From Diphasiastrum complanatum (taxonomy: Eukaryota; Streptophyta; Lycopodiopsida; Lycopodiales; Lycopodiaceae), in contig CM055108.1 in assembly GCA_029204225.1 (NCBI GenBank), positions 21,147,644 to 21,211,643 on the forward strand: a stretch of 64,000 nt of DNA, given 5' to 3'. The notes beneath the pieces were generated by a model. It saw only the letters and a program-made list of their open reading frames with translations, searched no databases and was not told the origin of the DNA. Shown piece after piece: positions 47,590-58,182 of the stretch (positions are counted from its first letter, which is position 1; every line of letters starts with the position of its first letter). A program made the translations under genes and the position numbers.

Positions 47590-48365
47590 GAATCAAATCA
47601 AAAAGTGGTCACTCAGATTTTGGACCTCTCCCTACCCTCTTTAAGAGCTTATAACTCTTGATAGACACATCAAATTTATTTGGTATCAATTTCGATGAAA
47701 GTACTCTTCATAAGCTTTCCATCAAGCTATAACACCACTATCTTTGGATCAACTATGATGATATTGGATTGCTTTTTTAGTTGTATAAACAAGATATGAA
47801 TCCTTTATCTGGAGGGTATAATCTGGACAAAGTTTGGTGTCCAACTCGAGCAGTGCTCGAGTTAGAGATATTCACTGAAGCCTTTGTAGACATATGATGT
47901 TGGATTTAGTTGTGTAGACCGAATTTCAAATTGTGGAACTCAAGCATTGCTCGATTTAGGTATGCCATGATACCTTTGTCAGGCTTGCTATTATTGCCAA
48001 GAGGGTATAAGCTAGAAAAAGTTGGTGTCTAACTTGAGCAGTGTTTGAGACAGATGTATGCCATGATTCCATTGTACAGACATATTATTAGCTATTGCTT
48101 TTTGAGTTGTATAAAGTAGATTTCAAATTTTCAAACTCGAGTAGTGCTCGAATTAGTAAGAAGGGACTGAAAATCTCTAATTTTCACATGTGCAGAATTC
48201 CAGAATTCCGTACACTAACTATTCAGACCTGAAAATTCAGTTTCAATCCAATTTGATCCAAACACTTTTAAGAGAAAGGTAAAGAAAAGTGAATAACAGT
48301 TTTTTTGCTTGAATTAGCTCTCAAATTCTTGTACAATCAGATATGTTAGCATGCAAAGCTTAATT
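47590..48365 (-). other. Non-coding leader where gag-protease should be
   Basis: This ~780-bp stretch lies between the primer site and the integrase part. It has no gag motif in any frame. It contains loosely repeated units of about 120 bp around GAGCAGTGCTCGAGTTAG (about 47848, 47945, 48035, 48140), each with a GCTCGA-type core. It probably replaced gag-protease in the parent element. Confidence 0.55.
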
Positions 48366-48379
48366 GGGCTCTGATACCA
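48366..48379 (-). promoter_or_regulatory. Primer-binding site, initiator-tRNA-Met type
   Basis: TGGTATCAGAGCCC on the minus strand directly follows the 5' LTR, with no spacer bases. Confidence 0.9.
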
Positions 48380-49169
48380 GGACAAAATTTCCAGAATTCT
48401 CACACGTGTGGGAATGATCCACAAGTATGATTGATCTTATTAAGCTTTATGATTAGCACAATAACCTGATTCTAGATTGAATAGCAAGATCTGGTACAGA
48501 ATTTATGGCTTAACCACAATCTAGCATGCTAAGAATCAGAGAATGATAACATTGAATTGCAAATGAGCAAAAGTACAAGAATTTAGTGTATGAGCATTAG
48601 CCTCAACACGAGTTAGAGAGAGAAAGAGAGAGATATTCAAGCAAATATGGTATAGATCCAAAATGGCATGGAATAGCTACAAAGCTTCGGTTCTTCATCA
48701 AAGATTATGAGAATAGCTTCACATATATATGGAGTTTGAGGTAGCTCGAGGTAGAACCACATCCATCCACCTTTCAATCACATCTAAAGTGAAAACTAGA
48801 GTCTATGTGACATTTCTCACATCTCATACATGTATCTTTACCTACTTTTACCAAGTGTCCTATCACTAACTAGAATTGTACAAATCATCATGCATGTGTC
48901 CATTTCACTTTGTGCATGCCTTGCATGTCATTATGGATCACTTACAATAAATGCATGTGATATGCCACGAGTTTCTACAAGCATATTAATGCTACTAAGT
49001 CTACAATCTATATGCAAGTTGTATTCAACCAACTAGATATGAAAAATTCATATAGCTCGAGTTCTATCTAGGCCAAATTTGGCATTTACATTTATGAAAC
49101 AACATACTTGCATAGTAAAAAGTTTGTAGCAAGCCTAAAGTCAAGATAGATTATTTTTCAATTTCAACA
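48380..49169 (-). repeat. 5' LTR of the Copia element
   Basis: 790 bp, about 96% identical by eye to 43876-44670. The terminal TG at its low-coordinate end is mutated to GG. The intact outer end reads TGTTGAAATTG on the minus strand. Confidence 0.9.
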
Positions 49170-51723
49170 CAAGGTATAGCTTCAACATTACCAGAGTAGT
49201 TAGGTGCTAATGTACCAAGTTTCTCTTACAAAACAGAATCCAAGGACCAAGACAAGTTTCGAAGGGATTTACAAGCAAGTCGTGAAATGACGGGGTGTGA
49301 AAATCAATTGCTCGAACCTCAAGAAATCCGCAAAGTCAGAAACATAGGTTGTTGTGTTTCCTCGTGTTTACAAAAGTTAAGCTTTGCTGAAATTAGGCAA
49401 ATTCGAACAAAGTTTTTTTCAAAGACAAAGAATGATCAAAAATATTATCTTTGTTCATCTGTAAGGCCTGATCGAAAAGGTTTTGCTTACTTCTTGGAAA
49501 CAACTGAAGTTTGTCGTAAAGCTTTCAAGGTGCTCATGCAATTGGAAACTTAAAACTTGCCCGCATTCACATGAGGTTACAAAAAGATCCAAGACTTCAA
49601 GGTTCCGTTCAAGGTCGAAATGTTTCTCCGGACTGCTTAACTGCAAAAGCATGGTTAACTCATTTCATTAATGTGAACACTGAGAAACTTCCAAATTCGC
49701 TATATTTTCATCTTCCAGTCAATTTCATGAAATTGAAAATATTCTTGATGTACAAAGATTTTACAATGTCCAAGAATGTTCAACATCTAAGTTATTCTTA
49801 TTTTGTGAAGCTGTGGAAGAGAGATTTTGGTCTAGTAAAAGTTCCAAAAAATCTCAAATGTTTGTTTGTACTATCTATGAGCAACTAAAAGCACTCAGAG
49901 AACAAGCAAAACGTCCCAAGAAAAAGGTAATTGTTATTTGAATTAATTTCACTCATTAAATTAACTTTCTTTTTGGTTCCAATTACTAAAGTTTATTTTA
50001 TTTTATTTTGTGTAATTGTTTTAGCAAACATTACCAAGTCACTTCAAGTCCACAAAGAGCAACAGATAACAAAAAGACAAAAGCTTGCAAAACATCAGAA
50101 AAAGTGTTTGGAGGTTGATCAAAAGAAAACACTAATGCCACATTTTGTAAGAGTGCCAAAGAATTTAAACGAAACTGATTTTATTCAAGTTCATTTGGTT
50201 GGTGCTCTTATATTCAACGATACTTTGCAGTCTAAAGTGTATTTCAACTATCCAAATGTTCGAAATGACCCAAACTTGACCATTATCATAATTCACAAAA
50301 TAATACTTGAATTTGGTAATAGTCATCTTGAGATTCTCTACTTGCTACTCGATAATACTGCCAGAGAAAATAAAAATCAAATAGTGCTGGCATATTTATC
50401 AATGTTAGTTGCTCTGAAGATTTTTAAAAAAATCAAAATATGATTTTTATTGGTGGGTCACACTCATGATCAAATTGACCAAATGTTCAGTTGCTTCTTG
50501 AAAAAACTAAGACACAAAAAAGCCTTTTCTTTACCAGTCTTACAGAGTATTATCGAGGACTCGTACATTCTTGCACTAAATGTGGTTTTATTACGTTGCA
50601 CACATGATTTTAGAGATTACATCAAAACGTCAGAAGAACATTGTATCGCACCAATAAATGATATTAGTTTCCAACATTAGTTTAAAATTGCTAATAATGT
50701 TGGTGGCATCACATTATTGTGGGGAAAGCAATTCTCTAACTCAGTGGCATGGCTACCTTCTGAAGGAGTCCATTTTTTACAATCTGTGCCTTCTTCTCAA
50801 GTTAAGCTTGCACCTTTGTGTCCTCTAATTTTTGTCTTGGAGGAGCAAAAAGCTCAAAGGAACATCGACCAGTCGATCCATTTGCAACGTTAAACTTTTG
50901 GAAACAACCATTCAAGCAGCATACCAATTTTTTGACAAGTTTGATCGACATTGGTGGATGGATTTTTTTGAGGAGCAAAAAATATGTTTGCTTGATTTGG
51001 GAGACTCAAACTTGTCAGAAGAATTTAAGTGGCCAACCAGATCTTCAATTCCAACAATGGCCATTGATTCCTCTGTTGTTTCAAAACAGACTGAGTCTTT
51101 AAGCCTACTTCACAACGAAGAACATGAAATTTATTTGGGTTCAAGAAAAAGTTGATAGACTGTAAATGCTGCCAAGGCTAAATGGTCTGGTAATCTCAAT
51201 GAATTAAAGGTCGAGAGTCTCATTGCACTTTTGGCGTCAAAAAATAACAAAAGTCATCCATTTTGAATTGCTAAAGTGATTGGCTTCATTCAGAGCAACG
51301 ACACCAAGATTGTATGTATGCACTAGATGCACACCGTTTCAACAAATGCTTTCTTGGGAAGGTACGAACTAGAAATGTTGCAATTAAATCCAAGAGGCAA
51401 GCGGAAGCATGCAACAAAGAACCAACCAAGAGTCAATGACATAAATCTTGAAGATGTGGATGTGCTTGCATTCAATTTTGAGTAAACAATGACAAACCAT
51501 TTACGAAAGTCCACAATATCTATTTTACAGGAATGTCTTGGGCTAAGTGCACAAGCATCATCTTTGACTCGGCTTCAACGCAACAAAGCCACAATAAACA
51601 ATTTTCTCTCGACATTGGATGCTGATTCGGATGAGAATTTGTCAATAGACTCTAATAAAGAACACGGGTCATCAATTTCTTCAGCTGAAAAGGCAAGCCT
51701 TGATAATATTTCAAGCAGTTAGT

Positions 51724-52535
51724 GAGAATTCCTTGGAATTTGAATTGTAAAAAATAATAATATGAAAATTATTTTCAGTGTTTCAACATTTGTGGAGTTA
51801 GCGTAGTTGGCTTCAAATGTATTATGTGAGTTATTTTATGAGATTCAATTTAGACTATTAAAATATCATAAGTATTTGTCAATATTTTGTTCACTTTGAA
51901 TATTTTTTATTTTTTAAATTTTATTAGAAAAATTTATTTATTTTGGACATGATGTATTGATGTTTTTGGCCAAAATGCTTATATTTTGTAAGAATTTTTT
52001 GTGATTTTCCGAAAATCTTTTCATGAAAAAACATGTTTTTGAGCAAAAATAAAAAATTCAGCAGCTAAGAAGTTCGTTACACCATTCAAAACCAAAGATT
52101 GTAGCAACTTGCTACCACACAGAATCAACAAAAAGCAAAGTTCCAACAAACTCAACACATCGCCCGATTTGTCATAAATGATGTCTGTAACATGGCCATG
52201 CACAAAGGTAGAAGCAAAGACTCAAACACACTGACTTATCAAGAATTGTAGTGCATAGGCATCAATAGGTAAGGAGCTAACACAAAGTGACCGATCTATT
52301 GGCTTAAGAGAAGAATCGATACATTGCTACTTCCTTTATAGGTATTCTCCTACTCAGACTGGTATCTTTTAATTATTATTCTAGCTACTAAGCCTAATTT
52401 GTTTAAAAGAATATAGCTAATTGCTAGGTTGAGTGGGACCACCACTCTTAAGTAACTAACTTAGTGGTTGAATGAGATTTAATCAACTGACTTAGTGGCT
52501 GAGTGGGATGGAGTTCGTGGAGCATATTCCCAACA
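51724..52535 (-). repeat. AT-rich flank and probable Copia LTR
   Basis: 51724-52020 is very AT-rich without coding signal. On the minus strand a Copia-type LTR starts TGTTGGGAATATGC at 52535, right after a purine tract AAGAGGGGC (52544-52536). Its other end was not identified and may lie near 52200. Confidence 0.45.
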
Positions 52536-52547
52536 GCCCCTCTTGAA

Positions 52548-52832
52548 CCAAGAATTTCATGATCCTACTCTTAAGCTTGCCCTATGCTTCTCACAAAACT
52601 TTTGGTTTAGTGAGGATATCAGATGAATTTACACCTACTACTATTTTTTTATTTTTGCATCATATCTGTGATATGATAATACTTTAGTGGAATATGTTTG
52701 GTTATGGAATAAAAAACATGATCCTTGGAAAGTGTTGTGGGTATTCCATGCACATAAATAAAAATAGCCGGAAGTAGAAAATAAGCTGCAAGGGCCATGG
52801 CATCCTGCGTAAGCCCATAGCCCAACGAGCAC
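52548..52832 (-). pseudogene. Copia RNase H C-terminal fragment
   Basis: TLSKDHVFYSITKHIPLKYY matches the Copia RNase H pattern (KNPVFHSRTKHIEVRYHF-like), and near the end SDILTKPKVL matches the last D-I-L-T-K-P motif. Several stops. The RNase H ends just before the purine tract, in the right order for a minus-strand element. Confidence 0.65.
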
Positions 52833-52833
52833 T

Positions 52834-53500
52834 TGTGAAATAATGCATTTTAAATAAACTAGACTTTGGGCAATGTAATTAAAATAATGCTAAAAAGGCC
52901 CAAAGTTTAAGTTAACTACCTTGGCTAAGTTTTGATTAAGTAGGCAAAGTCAAAATGGTGGTAGGTGGGGTGTGCTTCTTTGTGCACCATAGTTTAGAAT
53001 GTGTTTCTTTTGAAGGGTTAGGATTCCAATCCTACCTTCTTGAAGTAGCCAATAAAAACCAAGGGCAAGGGCCTCCCCAAAGATAAAAAGGCACCTCTTG
53101 TAACCCATTTCACATGCTAATGGAGAGGAGAAAACTCTACCATTTTGGAGAACTAAGCATCCTCTTGTGCTATTGCTTTGTGTCTTATGCTCTTCTGTTT
53201 ATAGTTGCTCTTTCTCTTTATTTTGCTATTCATTGTTTATGATAGTTTAAGCTTATCCATTTGATGCATGCAATAGCTAATGAGTGTCTCCCTCTAAGAC
53301 ACTCTCTCTCATCTCCTTTCACCTCTATCCTAGATGATGTATGTTGTTATTGATAGTTGAGGCTAGAGTTAGAGTGGGTTAGTGTTAGTTGTATAGGAAG
53401 CAACTAAGCAAGCAACTAATCTAGTTAGATCACCTATCCTTGTGTTCTAACCCTTTTGATAGGCGGAGGGCTGCTCACCATCTGTTGCTACCATCCTATA
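52834..53500 (+). repeat. Probable 5' LTR of a Ty3/gypsy element
   Basis: The stretch begins TGTGAAATAATGC and ends CCATCCTATAG directly before a gypsy-type primer site. It includes T-rich and CTCTCTC tracts. No second copy was found downstream, so the start is a best guess. Confidence 0.4.
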
Positions 53501-53501
53501 G

Positions 53502-53519
53502 TGGCGCCATTGCTGGGAA
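53502..53519 (+). promoter_or_regulatory. Primer-binding site, tRNA-Asp type
   Basis: TGGCGCCATTGCTGGGAA differs by few bases from the TGGCGCCGTTGCCGGGGA site used by Athila/Tat-type plant gypsy elements. Confidence 0.7.
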
Positions 53520-53560
53520 TAGGCCTTTACTAACTAGTTTAGTTACGCTGATGTGTCCTG

Positions 53561-54535
53561 TTGTACGAAGTGTCCCAAGTAGTAAGCATTGCCCACGAAG
53601 GAATAGGGGGAGGGCATTTCGCTGCTGAAGCTACCAACAGGAAAGTGCTACAACACGGCTTGATGCCATTTGAGAAATGGGGCATAGGCTATGTCGGCCC
53701 TATTCGTCCAGCTGTTTGTGGATCCCAAGCTCGCTATACTATCGTAGCCACTGACTACTTGACCAAATGGGTAGAAGCCAAGGTGGTGAGGAAGGCTGAT
53801 GCCAACTCCACTACCATAATCTTGTATGAGAATGTCTTAGTCCGTTTTGGGTGCCCACTAGAACTCGTGAGTGATCGCGGAACGCACTTCGTAAACGAGA
53901 CTATCACTCACCAGTTGTCCTTTTATCTGGTTGTCCATAGGAAGAGTACACCCTATTACCCACGTTGTAACGGACAAGCAGAGTCATCGAACAAGATCCT
54001 CTACGGAATTATCACGAAGATGGTTGAAGCTTCACAATCGGATTGGGAACGTAAGCTTCACGCAACTTTATGGGCTTTCAGAACCACATTCAAAGTGAGT
54101 ACTAGACAAACTCCATTTCAGATGGTGTATGGACAGGAAGTCCTAATGCCTGCTAAATTTGTCGTTCCAAGTCTGAGAGTTGCCATTGTCGAACGACTTA
54201 GTATAGAGAAATCTACCAAGAGGAGATTGGAAAACCTTCTTCAACTTCATGAAACTCACTTCCTAGTGCTTCACGCCCTAGCTATTGAGAAACAACGATG
54301 GAAGGCCTAGCATGATTGTAATATCAAAGCCAAAGCTCTCGTCAAGGGAGAATTGGCACTGTTATACAATGCCAAGGCACACAAAGGCAAGCTTAAGCTC
54401 CAGGGAGAAGGACCATACATAGTAGTAGAGATCCAATCTAATGGCACAATTATTCTCGTCGACCTGCAAGGCAATTTGCTCAACATGCCCATTAATTGGC
54501 AACAGGTTACATCGCTACTACTCCGCCGATGTTGA
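53561..54535 (+). pseudogene. Ty3/gypsy integrase relic
   Basis: The frame begins 60 bp after the primer site, so gag, protease, RT and RNase H are deleted. AHEGIGGGHFAAEATNRKVL is the HH part of the integrase zinc finger, but the CC part is lost through an in-frame deletion. The catalytic triad is present: VATDYLTKWVEA, LVSDRGTHFVNE and NGQAESSNKIL. The downstream part contains DWERKLHATLWAFRTTFK and TPFQMVYGQE, then a TAG at 54308 and the C-terminal domain (KGELALLYNAKAHKGKLKLQ, GEGPYIV). About 250 continuous codons remain. Confidence 0.88.
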
Positions 54536-55368
54536 GCTCAGGGATGTGCCAGAACCACCATCCACGCCATCTTCTTCAGCTCAAGATGAACGGTCAACAT
54601 CCCGCTAGCTAACCTAGGTAGGAGTAGCTTGTAGGATTAAATGGTTGTCGATTCATATAGAGGGTAGGATAGATTAGTTAGAATCTAGAGTAGGAGTTAG
54701 GAGTTAAATCCTTAGTGTTCTGATTAGATCTAGGATAGTTAAGTAAATTAGGTAGCTAGATCATAAAGTTAAATTAGATTAGATCTACTTAGCCAGTTAG
54801 GTCAATGGTTAACAAGCTGGTTTTAGACTAGAAGGTTTGCTAGCCTAGCTAATTTAAGGTTAGATAACCCTGACCCGATAGCTAAGATAAATCTAGAAAG
54901 TCTGACTAGGTCTAGAAAATTCGACCCACTAGAATACATTTTAGATTAGTTAGCTTTCAGGTAGCAGATCAAGCCCCATAGATTAGGGTAGTTGCCGACC
55001 GAGACCCTTAGATAGATCAGTTAAGGTTTAGATCAGATTAGATTTTCCTAGTTACTTAACCTTATTTTGATATGTCAGTTAGGAGTAGTTAGCCTAGTTA
55101 GCCTAGAAAGATAGCATTTAGATTAGATAGAAACAGATAGTTAGACGAGCAGATTTTAGAATAGTCCGACCCCTAGGGTAGATGTAGATTTAGTCAATCA
55201 TCCAATACCCAGATCAGATCCTTTGATTAGAATAGCAGTTGACCATGACCCTCAGATTTAGGTAGGTAGGTAGACCAGATAGACAGATAGGTAGCTGGTA
55301 GTGTAGATTAGCTTAGATTATTGTAGAGTAGATGGTTTAGATGAGTTAGATAAATTAGGTTAGACTTT
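54536..55368. other. Low-complexity TAGATTAG-like DNA, no gene
   Basis: The sequence is dominated by overlapping TTAGATTAG, TAGTTAG, CTAGGTAGG and GATAGATAG words. It may be decayed simple sequence or the tail of the gypsy element. No coding signal. Confidence 0.5.
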
Positions 55369-55466
55369 CTTGAAGATTGACCCAGTTAAATTAGGAAGTA
55401 GCCCCAGCCCCTTAGTGTAGATAAGGGGCTGGGGCTACTTCCTAATTAACTGGGTCAATCTTCAAG
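55369..55466. repeat. Long hairpin (46/45-nt arms, 7-nt loop)
   Basis: Arms 55369-55414 and 55422-55466 are complementary over their full length with a single one-base indel. The loop is GTGTAGA. The inner stem is GC-rich (GTAGCCCCAGCCCC). It ends right where the 71-bp tandem repeat begins. Confidence 0.92.
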
Positions 55467-55608
55467 CAAGGTGGGATGTTTTTGGAATAGGTAGGAACTA
55501 GCTAGGTAGGTGAGCAACAAGTACCGACGGAACCTTGCAAGGTGGGATATTTTTGGAATAGGTAGGAACTAGCTAGGTAGGTTAGCAACAAGTACCGATG
55601 GAACCTTG
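55467..55608 (+). repeat. 71-bp tandem duplication (two copies)
   Basis: Copies at 55467-55537 and 55538-55608 differ at only a few positions. Each starts CAAGGTGGGAT and ends CGGAACCTTG or TGGAACCTTG. An inverted ATCCCACCTTGC-type phrase follows at about 55619-55630. Confidence 0.9.
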
Positions 55609-55630
55609 TATATAGGAAATCCCACCTTGC

Positions 55631-56060
55631 ATAAACTAATGTGGGCCTTGTACAAACCCTATGTGAAAAACCCCAACCCTACTCATCTTCCTGAATTATC
55701 CTTGTGAAAATGCCTAGAGATGTCTTGAACGGTTTGTAAAGAGCTCAATTGCTATTTTTAGGCAGTCACTATCTTTGTCATTATTGTCCTCTGTCGCACT
55801 TCAACACATGATCAAATCTGTCCAAAAAATTCTAGTCGAAACACAAGTTAGGCTCATTTTTTATAAAAATTGTTATTTTTAGTACAAACGGGATGTTTAG
55901 AATAGAAATATCTCATAAATCTGGCAGTCAATTGGAAAACGGATTGTGCACAATTCAAGCACCATTGATTTGGCATTAATTAGACCACTATCCAAAAATA
56001 TAGTAGGCGAGTTATAATTTTTCTATATATATGGACGAGTTATCTCATTTTCAATCTCAT
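55631..56060. other. No gene recognised
   Basis: AT-rich DNA between the tandem duplication and the TACTCG-rich tract. No coding or structural signal was seen. Confidence 0.4.
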
Positions 56061-56345
56061 TACTCGTGCCTGATTACTCGCCAATTACTCGCCAGGACCA
56101 TCGTTACTCGACAGTTATAACTCATGCTCCATTACTCGTTGGTGCCATCTTTACTCACACTCAGACATTGCCATCTCTGTCGATTACTCACCCACCATTA
56201 CTCATCGAAGCCATCTCTGTCGATTACTCGCCGGTGCCATTTTACTCGTCAGTGCCATATTACTCGCCCATAGTACATATTACTTGCCCATAGTACATTT
56301 CTCACCATTTTTGCATAACTCGCCCTCAAATCTCATCCATATCGA
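56061..56345 (+). repeat. Degenerate TTACTCGCC-type repeats
   Basis: The words ATTACTCGCC, GTTACTCG, ATTACTCACC and variants recur about fourteen times in 285 bp, with related CCATCTCTGTCG units. It precedes the ORF at 56361 and may be its leader. Confidence 0.6.
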
Positions 56346-56360
56346 TACTCGATTCTACCC

Positions 56361-57160
56361 ATGGCACCGAAGCATCGCCTTTCGGGTGCTACCGCCCCTC
56401 CTAGCCAAAGTCTCTGTGTCACCGCACCCAGCCATTCTTCCAGCCCATCTACACCCTCGCATACCTCTACTTCACCATCCGCGTCCCAACAGACTGGATC
56501 CACCTCTTCATCCTCCCCAACCTCATCCATGTCCCCCAACCGAGAGGAGGGAGAAACATCTCCCCGATCCACCAATCGACCTTCTACTCATGCTGCACGA
56601 GCACCATCTCAGTACACCATCATGCCACTACTAACGGAGCAAGAGATTGTCGCTCTTCGCACCGACGGCTGCCTCGCAGTCCTGACTGTTGTAGGCCTCC
56701 ATGACATGCAAGTACCCATTTTCCAGGACCTTGATCTAGTCAACAGGCATTTTGCACTTTCACTACTGACACCTTTATTGTAACCTAAAAGGGCAAGACC
56801 ATGCGATTCGCCTCGACCCGCAACTGATTTCAATAGCCCTCACTCTTCCACAATCCGACCACCTACTAGCCACCTGCGCGCTCGCCAAATTCAACATATC
56901 TTCCTTTCTTAATCCAGAACAAGATGACATTAAAACCAAAATGAACGACAGGTACTTGATCTCGAGACCCACGAATCCACATTTCCTTGACACTATAAAT
57001 TTTTTATCTGCCACCATCATTGTCAGTTCCCACCATCCCCTCTGCGTGTCCAAGCAGGTCATTGTCATGACAACAATGATGGATGGACCAAACACCATTT
57101 ATGACTAGGTCTCATTTCTCGTAGAGGAGTTATAGGCTACTTTCAAGCACCCATCAAGGA
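56361..57160 (+). pseudogene. Unidentified decayed ORF, possibly retroelement gag
   Basis: An ATG at 56361 opens a 140-codon frame: about 90 Ser/Thr/Pro-rich residues, then a more globular part (TEQEIVALRTDGCLAVLTVV). A frameshift near 56790 leads to a further readable stretch (ISIALTLPQSDHLLATCAL, then AKFNISSFL) that continues to about 57160, interrupted by TAG at 57106 and TAG at 57133. The composition looks coding, with C-rich third positions unlike its surroundings. I do not recognise a family; a gag-like protein of a low-copy element is one possibility. Confidence 0.4.
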
Positions 57161-57627
57161 TTACCATCATTGCCTACACGCATCTAGAACATCTAGGTAT
57201 AAGAACGCCCTCACCCTCCTCTCCATCTATGAACCTATCCTCATAGGATACACTCGCGCGATTGTTGTCAGGCCAATAGTCGTCTGCCTTCACCTCCTCT
57301 CCTATGCCATCCACTCAAACATGCACCAACCCTCTCGCACCAACCCAACACACACCAACCCCATCCGCTCCTCTCCCATGATCCAGATTACGTCCTCTCG
57401 AATTATTCGTGAAGAGCTAGACTGAGCTCGATTGATAATCAGTCGTAAAAGACAAGACTAAATATTAGTCGCAAACAGCTAGACTAATAATAATTTGCTA
57501 AGAACAGACTACCAGATTAAGCAATATTCAGAGTCAAACAAAATGTCGAAAAGCATAGCAATATTGACACAAATTTGAACGCAGAACAAACAGAGCTGTT
57601 ATTAGATTAAGTATAGCAAAATATATG
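57161..57627. other. No gene recognised
   Basis: Continuing C-rich, then AT-rich DNA up to the Copia LTR. Short CTAGACTGAGCTCG / AGACTAATA phrases recur between 57415 and 57500. Confidence 0.4.
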
Positions 57628-58182
57628 TGCAAAAAGTACAAAAAGGACCAAGAGTGGATCCTAATCTGATCCTCAAGAGGGATTGGTTGTTAGATTACTT
57701 GATCTATCAATCTACTTGAGATTAAGATCAATCTAGATCAATTCTAGACACAAAATCCTAACAAAAACAATCATTAATTGAAGGTAGGTGTACTTTATGG
57801 TTTCACACGTGTGAAACACTGTCTGAGTATGGACTCCAACCTGAAAATTAAGTACACATTGATAGAACCTCAAAACAATCAAAACAAATGTAGACAAATG
57901 GAGAGAATCACTCAAAATTGCTTCCCAAAACCAAGATTAGTGTCTCACATTGATTATGGCCAAATAAGCCTCTATATATACACTTTTGGAGCTCGAGGTA
58001 CTGATCATGTATCAGATCTCACACGTGTGAGGATGCCTTGTCACCATCATGCAATTTGACACTTGGATCAAAACTTCCCATTTTGGGCATTTTTGGTCTA
58101 TTTTCCTACTATATGGAGATCTTCATGGAAATCTTCTAGAAGCAAAAACTCGCCTACTTCAGCTATTTCCACACATGTGAGC
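57628..58182 (-). repeat. Truncated Copia LTR
   Basis: This matches 60886-61427 at about 96-97% by eye. It lacks the outer ~265 bp of the full LTR and is joined directly to the integrase frame at about 58182. It carries two CACGTG-centred palindromes (57800-57817, 58018-58031). Confidence 0.85.

Larger units (their letters stand above)
43876..49169 (-). mobile_element. Complete Ty1/copia LTR retrotransposon copy, minus orientation
   Basis: A 5-bp target duplication CAAGG flanks it (43871-43875 and 49170-49174). It has two LTRs, a tRNA-iMet primer site directly next to the right LTR, a purine tract next to the left LTR, and an integrase-RT-RNase H coding region between them. Gag and protease are absent. 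About 35 substitutions and a few small indels separate the two ~790-bp LTRs by eye (about 4%), mostly transitions, so the insertion is not recent. It interrupts the DUF7869-like relic and itself contains a telomere-type repeat array. Confidence 0.92.
43466..51723 (+). pseudogene. DUF7869-like gene relic, split by a Copia insertion
   Basis: Coding traces occupy 43466-43702 and 43755-43875, then continue at 49175 after the inserted Copia; the reading frame is the same on both sides of the insertion. Family motifs in order: GCCVSSCLQKLSF and KTKNDQKYYL (49340-49450), LPNSLYFHLP (49690-49715), SYFVKLWKRDF (about 49800), a short intron near 49925-50023, VDQKKTLMPHFVR (50113), LTIIIIHKI, LLLDNTARENKNQIVLAYLS and VGHTHDQIDQMFS (50453-50490). 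The arrangement Asp-Gln … DN…ENKN … GHTH…D is the DUF7869 pattern, which looks like an RNase H-type nuclease or transposase core; that reading is inference. Breaks: TAG near 49198, TGA at 50441, several frameshifts, and TGA near 51263 in a HPFWIAKV-like motif. The tail to 51723 is Ser/Asp-rich. No terminal repeats were found. Confidence 0.68.
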
